From an archaeon (lineage in GTDB: Archaea > Nanobdellota > Nanobdellia > Pacearchaeales > GW2011-AR1), in the NCBI GenBank assembly GCA_021107855.1, contig JAIORZ010000006.1, forward strand, positions 1 to 32,479: a DNA stretch of 32,479 nt. Direction: 5' to 3'. Numbering within the stretch: the first letter of the stretch is position 1; the number at the start of each line of letters is the position of its first letter. The notes under the pieces were generated by a model. The model did not search any database. It was given only the letters and a program-made list of their open reading frames with translations, and had not been told where the DNA came from. The position numbers and the translations under genes were made by a program. Below are positions 23,340 to 28,112 of this stretch, in pieces.

Positions 23340-24353
23340 TTATTTGTTTTGGACGTACCATTTAATTATTGAGGCGTTTGTTATCCATGTGTTGAATAGG
23401 TCGAAGCCGAGTCCGATTAGTAGGATTGTGAAGATTTGGTTTAGGACGGATTCGAATGAGGCGATTGCGATTAGGGCGGTTGTGATTGCGATGATTGAGG
23501 TGATTGTCATTGTTGTTCCGGTTCTGAATGCGCTGAGGAGGGATTTGTTGACGCTTTCTTTTCTTTTGAGGAGTCTTGTTGTTAGAAGGATGTCGGTGTC
23601 GACGGAGTAACCGATTAGCATTAGAAATGCGACGATTCCGGCTGTTGAGAGTTCGATTCCGATGAAGTTGACTAGAGCTAGTGTCATCGTGATGTTTGCG
23701 AAGGCGGAGAGCATTACCGCGAAAGCTGGGACGGATTTTTTGATGTAGATTCTTACTAGGAAAATTAGGAATGTGGCGAAGATTATACCGGAGATGATTG
23801 GGTTGGTTTTTAGGAAGAAGTTGCCTAGGAAGAAGCCGAATAGGATGTTTATGATTACTACTTGGGATTTTGCTTTGATTCCTTTTGAGAAGATGATGAA
23901 GACGACTGCGGACATCCAGAAGAATGCGAGGATTATTGCTACGATTAGTTGTTTGTAGAAATCTTCTGACAGCGACGCTGATGTTGTTTCTGTTGATGAG
24001 TTTTCGGAAGTTAGTTCGTAGCCGAGGAATTCTTCTAGAGATGATTTTAGTGATGAGGCGGCTTGGTCTTTCGCCATTATTATAAGTTCGATTTGTGTTC
24101 CGGTGTTGTCGGAGATTGTTTTGATTTCGAAGTCTTGGATTGTTTTAGAGAGATGTGCTTCGAGTTCTTGGGGTGATTCTTGGGTTAGTACTGTTATTGC
24201 AGTTCCGCCTGTTAGGGTCACGTCTTTGTGGATTATGTCTCCGGTTTGAGCGTAGAAGAATATTAGGTAGAGGAGAGATAGGGTGAGGACTATTGTCGGG
24301 ATGATTAGGATTTTTTTGTAGTTGATGTTGTACCAGTTTTCGAATTTTTTCAT
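23340..24353 (-). CDS. secF: Protein-export membrane protein SecF
   Basis: This 337-residue protein has an N-terminal transmembrane helix (ILIIPTIVLTLSLLYLIFFY), the SecF motif DVTLTGGTAI near 40, a periplasmic-type loop, and then five membrane segments. These include LMLIGYSVDTDILLTTRLLK, the conserved SecF helix-4 motif. It partners with SecD in preprotein translocation. It is the first gene of the leftward unit, with TATA-like GTTTTAAAG (24375-24383) 26 nt upstream. It is a standard core gene and anchors the window as chromosomal. Confidence 0.95.
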   Translation of the reverse strand: MKKFENWYNINYKKILIIPTIVLTLSLLYLIFFYAQTGDIIHKDVTLTGGTAITVLTQESPQELEAHLSKTIQDFEIKTISDNTGTQIELIIMAKDQAASSLKSSLEEFLGYELTSENSSTETTSASLSEDFYKQLIVAIILAFFWMSAVVFIIFSKGIKAKSQVVIINILFGFFLGNFFLKTNPIISGIIFATFLIFLVRIYIKKSVPAFAVMLSAFANITMTLALVNFIGIELSTAGIVAFLMLIGYSVDTDILLTTRLLKRKESVNKSLLSAFRTGTTMTITSIIAITTALIAIASFESVLNQIFTILLIGLGFDLFNTWITNASIIKWYVQNK

Positions 24354-24374
24354 GTAATGTTTAGATTGGTTTGG

Positions 24375-24414
24375 GTTTTAAAGGTATTGTTATGGTTTAC
24401 AAACTTTTATATAG
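24375..24414. promoter_or_regulatory. Divergent TATA-like promoters (secF and HNH gene)
   Basis: GTTTTAAAG at 24375-24383 is 26 nt from the secF start (minus). CTTTTATATAG around 24404-24414 is about 26 nt from the ATG at 24435 (plus), supporting that start for the HNH gene rather than 24357. Confidence 0.5.
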
Positions 24415-24434
24415 GTTGGTTGCCCCGAGTTTTT

Positions 24435-24767
24435 ATGCCATATAAGGATATCGAGAAAAGGAGGGCTTGTAGGCGGAAGTGGTATGCTGAAAATAGCGAG
24501 TCTGAGAAAGCACATATTAAGAAGCGGAAATTGGAAATTCGGAAATGGTTTTGGAAATATAAATCTGGACTTAAATGTGTGAAGTGTGGAGAGAACCATG
24601 TTGCTACTATTGATTTTCATCATAGGATTGGAAAGAAGGAGAATGGTGTTTCGAAAATGGTTGCGGATGGATATTCGATTGAGAGAATTCTTAAAGAATT
24701 GAAAAAATGCGAAGTTTTGTGTTCGAATTGTCACCGGAAAATTCATTTTAGAAACAATAAAGTTTAA
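24435..24767 (+). CDS. Small HNH endonuclease-like protein
   Basis: This 110-residue protein has a basic N-terminal helix (MPYKDIEKRRACRRKWY) followed by an HNH core: CVKCGE, TIDFHHR (central His), and CEVLCSNCHRKIHF. The cysteine pairs (CxxC and CxxC) and the HH...N...H pattern match stand-alone HNH nucleases common in viruses and group I introns, and also in chromosomes. A longer frame begins at 24357, but the TATA-like box and the basic start favour 24435. It sits next to the tRNA cluster and may be a stray mobile gene; substrate and function are unknown. Confidence 0.75.
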   Translation: MPYKDIEKRRACRRKWYAENSESEKAHIKKRKLEIRKWFWKYKSGLKCVKCGENHVATIDFHHRIGKKENGVSKMVADGYSIERILKELKKCEVLCSNCHRKIHFRNNKV

Positions 24768-24793
24768 AATGCTAAATTTGGTGTTTATTTTAT

Positions 24794-24880
24794 GCGTGGG
24801 TAGTTTAGTGGCAGAATAACTGGCTTCCAATATTGGTTAGAAGAAACCAGTTGACCGGGGTTCGAGTCCCCGCCTGCGCA
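24794..24880 (+). tRNA. tRNA-Gly(UCC) with a 16-nt intron
   Basis: Acceptor GCGTGGG pairs with CCTGCGC (two G-U wobbles), discriminator A at 24880. The D-arm is GTTT/GAAT, anticodon stem ACTGG/CCAGT, loop C-T-TCC-A-A with anticodon TCC at 24826-24828, and T-arm CGGGG/CCCCG around TTCGAGT. No CCA is encoded. The anticodon loop is interrupted after position 37. Confidence 0.95.
24830..24845 (+). other. Archaeal tRNA intron with bulge-helix-bulge
   Basis: In the precursor, outer helix ACTGG/CCAGT and inner 4-bp helix CTTC/GAAG (24824-24827 with 24840-24843) are separated by 3-nt bulges CAA (24828-24830) and AAA (24844-24846). Cutting between bulge nucleotides 2 and 3 removes exactly 24830-24845 at the canonical 37/38 site. 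Confidence 0.85.
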
Positions 24881-24882
24881 TT

Positions 24883-24965
24883 GAGGGAATGCCTGCACTG
24901 CTCGCATTTCACTCTTGATGTATCTTGACTTAGATCAAGAGCAAAAAGCTCGGTCAAACGTTTGA
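24883..24965 (+). repeat. Broken copy of the tRNA-Leu 5' end with inverted repeats
   Basis: GAGGGAATGCC at 24883-24893 is identical to the first 11 nt of the tRNA-Leu at 24974. CGGTCAAACG at 24951-24960 matches its D-arm (24989-24998). They are in the same order but separated by ~57 nt instead of 4. Between them lie CTCTTGAT (24912-24919) and ATCAAGAG (24934-24941), an 8-bp inverted repeat. TCAAACGTTTGA (24954-24965) is a perfect palindrome. Confidence 0.7.
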
Positions 24966-24973
24966 TCGATAAC

Positions 24974-25056
24974 GAGGGAATGCCGGAGCGGTCAAACGGG
25001 GCAGACTCAAGATCTGTTGGCTTATGCCTACGGGGGTTCGAATCCTCCTTCCCTCA
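24974..25056 (+). tRNA. tRNA-Leu(CAA)
   Basis: This 83-nt class II tRNA has acceptor GAGGGAA/TTCCCTC, D-stem CCG/CGG, anticodon stem GCAGA/TCTGT with loop CTCAAGA (anticodon CAA), a long variable arm around TTGGCTTATGCC, and T-arm GGGGG/CCTCC with TTCGAAT. The discriminator is A and no CCA is encoded. No intron is seen. Confidence 0.94.
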
Positions 25057-25084
25057 TTTTTTGTTCGGGCGGATTCGAACGAGT

Positions 25085-25117
25085 GTTTTGACTTGCTCTT
25101 TGTTCGCAAATCAAAAC
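25085..25117 (+). other. Strong stem-loop between tRNA-Leu and tRNA-Arg
   Basis: GTTTTGACTTGC and GCAAATCAAAAC pair over 12 positions with one C-A mismatch, closing a 9-nt loop. It could be a processing or termination structure, or a small RNA. No T-run follows directly, so a simple intrinsic terminator is not obvious. Confidence 0.5.
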
Positions 25118-25147
25118 TGCTTACTCATTTTATTCACAAGCAATTCC

Positions 25148-25159
25148 CCTTCCCTCATT
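25148..25159 (+). repeat. Direct repeat of the tRNA-Leu 3' end
   Basis: CCTTCCCTCATT is identical to 25047-25058, the acceptor end of tRNA-Leu plus two flanking bases, about 100 nt downstream. It has no T-arm before it, so it is not a second tRNA. It could be an old attachment-site copy or part of a nested duplication. Confidence 0.6.
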
Positions 25160-25193
25160 AACTTTTTATATTCGAATTTTCTTGTCATTTTAG

Positions 25194-25268
25194 GCTCTCG
25201 TAACTCAGCCTGGATAGAGTGCTTCCCTCCTAAGGAAGAAGTCGCAAGTTCAAATCTTGCCGAGAGCG
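25194..25268 (+). tRNA. tRNA-Arg(CCU), likely integration target
   Basis: Acceptor GCTCTCG/CGAGAGC, discriminator G at 25268, D-stem ACTC/GAGT, anticodon stem CTTCC/GGAAG with loop CTCCTAA (anticodon CCT), T-arm GCAAG/CTTGC around TTCAAAT. The integrase gene starts 67 bp after its 3' end, the standard arrangement of elements inserted at tRNA 3' halves. Confidence 0.94.
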
Positions 25269-25306
25269 TGGGAAAATAGTTCGACTCTCTTTCTGCCCAA
25301 CACTAT

Positions 25307-25315
25307 GATATATAG
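25307..25315 (+). promoter_or_regulatory. TATA-like box for the integrase
   Basis: GATATATAG is centred about 25 nt upstream of the integrase ATG at 25336. Confidence 0.5.
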
Positions 25316-25335
25316 TAATTTTGGGATAAAATAAT

Positions 25336-26610
25336 ATGAAGAAGGAAATAAGAGTTAAGCGGGGGACAAAAATAGACGTTTTATTGAAAGGCATTCCTCA
25401 GTCCGAAATAGATTTAATAGATAGTGTTCTGGTCGAAATCAAAGAGGAGGTTATGAGAGAGCAAACAGTGAGGGATAAATATAGAACCCCACTTATAACT
25501 TTGCGCTACGCTTTAGACAAAAACTTCCTAGACTCACAAAACAAAAAGGATGCTAAGGCCCTTAACAATTGGATAGCAAATACAACTTATTCTGTAGGTA
25601 AAAAGGGGCAATTTAGAACGGCTATTAAGTATGCATATAGAGTTTGGCTGGGGCTAGATGAGGATGACGATGAGCCAGATTTTTTCAAATACTATAAGCA
25701 AAAAAAGAAGGAAAAGAAATTGGCTAAAGGGAAAAAGACCTATATGCCAAAGTTAAGCAATCTAATTAAGACTAATGAGGATATGGATGCCAAGATAATA
25801 TGCAATCTAAAAACAAACAGAGACAAGCTTTATTTCTCAAAAAAATGGGATGATGGCGCAAGAGATACTGAATCAAGATTTACTAAGTGGGATGACATAT
25901 TCACAGACATAAATGGACATACTAAAATTAAGATACAGACAGCCAAATATTCCGGAGATAGTGAAACTAGGGAATTGATGCTGTTTTATTGCTTACCATT
26001 CTTGCATAGGTGGAAGAAAGAATACATGGAAATTTTTGGTATTGAAAATGAAAAGGAATTAAGTGGATTATACATTTTCAGAAAGGCAACAAACAAAGAC
26101 AATACGCCACTTTGCCATGGTCATTATGTCAAACTTTGTAAAAACATGCGAGAACCATCAGGCATTCCAGACCTATCTCCTAAGATGTTTAGAAAATATG
26201 CCATTAGTCAGTGGGAGAGGGAAGGAATACCAGAGCCAATAATAAGAAAGATGTCAGGACACTGTAAAACATCAGACGCCATTGCACATTATTCGTATCA
26301 TAATCAAGAAGACATGGATAAAAACATGGCAAAACTTAATGGTATAGAAATAAGAAAGCATGAGATTTCCTCTGTTGTCCCTGCAGTCATTGATTGTCGT
26401 CGTTGCGAACGCCCCAACAGAGGGATAAATAAACATTGCGAAAGTTGTGGATTTCCACTTTCAAAAGAAGCCATAAATACTTTCTCTATTCAAAAACAAG
26501 AAGCAAATGTGACTGAGATGCTAATTGCAAAAAATCCCAAGTTAAAAGAAGAGTTTATTTCTCTACTGAAAGAGCAAATTAAGGCAGAGATATTGAAAGA
26601 GATTGCTTGA
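25336..26610 (+). CDS. Tyrosine recombinase (integrase) with C-terminal zinc ribbon
   Basis: This 424-residue protein has an N-terminal SAM-like core-binding region (about 40-130) and a catalytic domain. The domain shows R176 (GARDTESRF), K in KIQTAKYSGDS, K283-M-F-R286 replacing the usual HxxR, G-H309 (MSGHCKTSD), and the tyrosine within AHYSYHNQED (Y319 or Y321). KxxR in box II is known from archaeal integrases such as that of SSV1. After the tyrosine there is a four-cysteine ribbon (CRRC...CESC, about residues 353-375) and a helical tail, an extension that may contact DNA or partners. It would integrate and excise the element at tRNA-Arg. Confidence 0.92.
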   Translation: MKKEIRVKRGTKIDVLLKGIPQSEIDLIDSVLVEIKEEVMREQTVRDKYRTPLITLRYALDKNFLDSQNKKDAKALNNWIANTTYSVGKKGQFRTAIKYAYRVWLGLDEDDDEPDFFKYYKQKKKEKKLAKGKKTYMPKLSNLIKTNEDMDAKIICNLKTNRDKLYFSKKWDDGARDTESRFTKWDDIFTDINGHTKIKIQTAKYSGDSETRELMLFYCLPFLHRWKKEYMEIFGIENEKELSGLYIFRKATNKDNTPLCHGHYVKLCKNMREPSGIPDLSPKMFRKYAISQWEREGIPEPIIRKMSGHCKTSDAIAHYSYHNQEDMDKNMAKLNGIEIRKHEISSVVPAVIDCRRCERPNRGINKHCESCGFPLSKEAINTFSIQKQEANVTEMLIAKNPKLKEEFISLLKEQIKAEILKEIA

Positions 26611-26647
26611 AAGATGTTGTCGAATGTATAGTTTAGAGTATCTAATT

Positions 26648-26665
26648 TGTTAAGAAGAGGTTTTT
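26648..26665 (+). repeat. 18-bp pre-gene motif, copy 1
   Basis: TGTTAAGAAGAGGTTTTT lies immediately before the ATG at 26666. A 16/18 match, TGTTAAGAGTAGGTTTTT, precedes the small gene at 27424. It includes AAGAGG, a plausible ribosome-binding site. Confidence 0.5.
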
Positions 26666-27358
26666 ATGTTTTTATGTATAATGAAAATCAAAAATCATAG
26701 GTATTCGTCGAAAACAATAAGGCATCTTGCAGCAATTAGAACAGTAAATCTTGACCCAGATTCCCCGGAATTATCTTTTGCAGAAAAGTTTTTTTATTTA
26801 ACTTCCGGAGAAGCTAAGACGTATAAAGAATTAAGAGAAGACAAAAGTTTCTTCTGGAAGATGCAGGAGAAGGCACGAAGCGCCCACAAGCAAATTAAAA
26901 GATATGTAGATTCTGGATTAATTGAAAAGTCGGGGAATATGTATGAATTAACTCCTGCTGGGATTGAGCTCATGACAGAAGAAGCATATAAATCAGTAAA
27001 AAACCCAACAGAAAAATGGGATATTCAAGTGCTTGAAAAACCCGGTACATGGAAAAGCGCAAAACATTTTTACAAAGATGTATTAAAAATTTTAAAAACA
27101 GGATATATAGGAAACAAAATAAAAAATTTGGTAAAAAAACGAAATACTGAGGTGCTTGAATCTGAGTCTTGGACTCCAGAAGCAAAAGATTATTTTGAAG
27201 AAATGAGAAAAGAGCTTAATAGAATAGTAGAGTTTAGCAAAACAGAACACGAATTTAAGAAAAATCCTGATTCTAAAAAATTATTAGAAATAAGGAAGTA
27301 TCTAATAAATGGCGGGATGTCTGGATTGGATTTCTTTTCTTTGGCAACAATCCGTTAA
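26666..27358 (+). CDS. Putative winged-helix DNA-binding protein
   Basis: I do not recognise a named family for this 230-residue protein. Residues ~15-115 look like a winged helix: helices RYSSKTIRHLAAIR and YKELREDKSFFWKMQEKAR, a recognition-like helix HKQIKRYVDSGLIEKSG, and a wing MYELTPAGIELM, a phrasing common in MarR/PadR-like regulators. The C-terminal half is charged and helical. It lies directly after the integrase, where element regulators or excision factors usually sit. AAGAGG five nt before the ATG supports this start; ATG 26681 is an alternative. Confidence 0.5.
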   Translation: MFLCIMKIKNHRYSSKTIRHLAAIRTVNLDPDSPELSFAEKFFYLTSGEAKTYKELREDKSFFWKMQEKARSAHKQIKRYVDSGLIEKSGNMYELTPAGIELMTEEAYKSVKNPTEKWDIQVLEKPGTWKSAKHFYKDVLKILKTGYIGNKIKNLVKKRNTEVLESESWTPEAKDYFEEMRKELNRIVEFSKTEHEFKKNPDSKKLLEIRKYLINGGMSGLDFFSLATIR

Positions 27359-27393
27359 GAAATTTTTTCTGGTTGATTTTCTGCCCAACAACA

Positions 27394-27411
27394 TGTTAAG
27401 AGTAGGTTTTT
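27394..27411 (+). repeat. 18-bp pre-gene motif, copy 2
   Basis: TGTTAAGAGTAGGTTTTT lies 12 nt before the ATG at 27424 and differs at two positions from the copy at 26648. Just upstream, TTTCTGCCCAACA (27378-27390) is also found before the integrase (25290-25302), so the two leader regions share further sequence. Confidence 0.5.
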
Positions 27412-27423
27412 CTATTCTAAGGT

Positions 27424-27570
27424 ATGAGAGTTAAAAATGAAGTGCTAGATAGTACAAATAAAAGTTCTAAACCCAAGAAACAAGAAAATTTTTTGGAAGT
27501 TGACGACTTTAAATCCGGTAAAATTAAGATAGTGCCTATTTTATATGCCGAGGAGGAGGAGAATGAGTAA
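27424..27570 (+). CDS. Small acidic hypothetical protein (48 aa)
   Basis: The frame encodes 48 residues with a lysine-rich first half and an acidic end (FLEVDDFKSGKIKIVPILYA, then EEEENE). No family is recognised. It begins 12 nt after the second copy of the 18-bp motif, and its 3' end contains the Shine-Dalgarno site and overlaps the start of the next gene by 8 nt, which supports real translation. Confidence 0.45.
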   Translation: MRVKNEVLDSTNKSSKPKKQENFLEVDDFKSGKIKIVPILYAEEEENE

Positions 27571-27694
27571 TTATCTCGAAGCTAGAAGGTTAGCAATAAA
27601 AGAATTGAAATCAGAACTTACAGAAAGTGATAATTTTGAGGCATTGGTTAAGTTAAAAAAAATAATGCAAAGGGAGAAACAAGCCCAGGCTTGA
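27563..27694 (+). CDS. Small helical hypothetical protein (43 aa)
   Basis: ATG at 27563 follows AGGAGGAGGA (27551-27560), a very strong Shine-Dalgarno site. The 43-residue product (starting MSNYLEARRLAIKELKSELT) is predicted all-helical and charged; no family recognised. It overlaps the preceding gene and is followed after 10 nt by the LSm-like gene. Confidence 0.5.
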   Translation: MSNYLEARRLAIKELKSELTESDNFEALVKLKKIMQREKQAQA

Positions 27695-27704
27695 CATTTA
27701 TTTC

Positions 27705-27890
27705 ATGGATTTTCAGTCAATCAAGAGTTATGAAGGTCAGCCTGTCAAACTCACTTTAGTAAACAATTTCTGGTATCGATGCAAAATACTTTCTGTTTCT
27801 AAGACATCAGTTGAGGCTATTGAGGAAAATGGCAAAAAATTAACAGTAACTCCGGAAGCTGTTCTTATGATTATAGGAGGTGGAGCTTAA
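27705..27890 (+). CDS. LSm/Sm-like small protein (61 aa)
   Basis: The 61-residue sequence fits a short Sm fold: N-terminal helix (FQSIKSYEG), then strands QPVKLTLVNNFWYRCKILSV, TSVEAIEENG, KKLTVTPEAVLMII. The pattern G-x-x-V-x-L-x-L-x-N...Y-x-x-x-I matches short LSm-like proteins common in archaea. Such proteins form rings that bind RNA. It lies in an operon-like row of small element genes, so it may act on element transcripts or replication RNA (inference). Confidence 0.55.
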   Translation: MDFQSIKSYEGQPVKLTLVNNFWYRCKILSVSKTSVEAIEENGKKLTVTPEAVLMIIGGGA

Positions 27891-28039
27891 TGGGGAAAAC
27901 CTCACCCGTAAAGGAAAAATCTCTTCTCACAATGGATTTAACATGTTCTATTGAGCAGGTTGATACCGGAAAAACAATTAAATTATGTGCAAACGAGCCT
28001 ACTCAACTACTCAACTCACCTACTCACCTGCTCAAATAG
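27890..28039 (+). CDS. Small hypothetical protein (49 aa)
   Basis: ATG at 27890 overlaps the LSm-like stop and follows AGGAGG (27875-27880) at good spacing. The product has 49 residues (starting MGKTSPVKEKSLLTMDLTCS). Its 3' end is built from the CTACTCA iterons, so the last residues (PTQLLNSPTHLLK) reflect DNA repeats rather than protein constraint. No family is recognised. Confidence 0.4.
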   Translation: MGKTSPVKEKSLLTMDLTCSIEQVDTGKTIKLCANEPTQLLNSPTHLLK

Positions 28040-28099
28040 CAACCTACCCATCTACTCTACTCATACCCCCTCTAAGGGTATGAGTAGCGAGTAGGTGAG
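27999..28099. repeat. Iteron and hairpin region, candidate replication origin or operator
   Basis: CTACTCA occurs at 27999-28005, 28007-28013, 28020-28026 and 28057-28063, with variants CTGCTCA (28028-28034) and CTACCCA (28044-28050). A perfect 12-bp inverted repeat, CTACTCATACCC (28057-28068) and GGGTATGAGTAG (28076-28087), encloses a 7-nt loop. A further 11-bp pair, CTCACCTACTC (28015-28025) and GAGTAGGTGAG (28089-28099), encloses that hairpin. The region ends at the PrimPol-helicase start. Iterons plus cruciform next to a replication gene are typical of plasmid origins and Rep autoregulation sites. Confidence 0.65.
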
Positions 28100-28112
28100 A
28101 AACCTAAAAAAT

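Noticed and set aside
21918-23610. Several plus-strand frames of 90-170 codons opposite secD and secF
   Set aside because: secD and secF are unmistakable; these frames result from their codon bias.
25066-25120. Possible minus-strand tRNA suggested by GTTCGAATCC on the reverse strand
   Set aside because: The surrounding bases do not form a T-stem or acceptor stem; only an inverted copy of a T-arm-like segment is present.
24962-25279. 105-codon frame running through tRNA-Leu and tRNA-Arg
   Set aside because: It is composed of tRNA sequence and spacer, so it is not a protein gene.
27999-28063. Short regularly repeated CTACTCA units considered as a CRISPR-like array
   Set aside because: Units are only 7 bp with 1-20 nt spacing, no spacer-sized inserts and no cas genes; iterons fit better.
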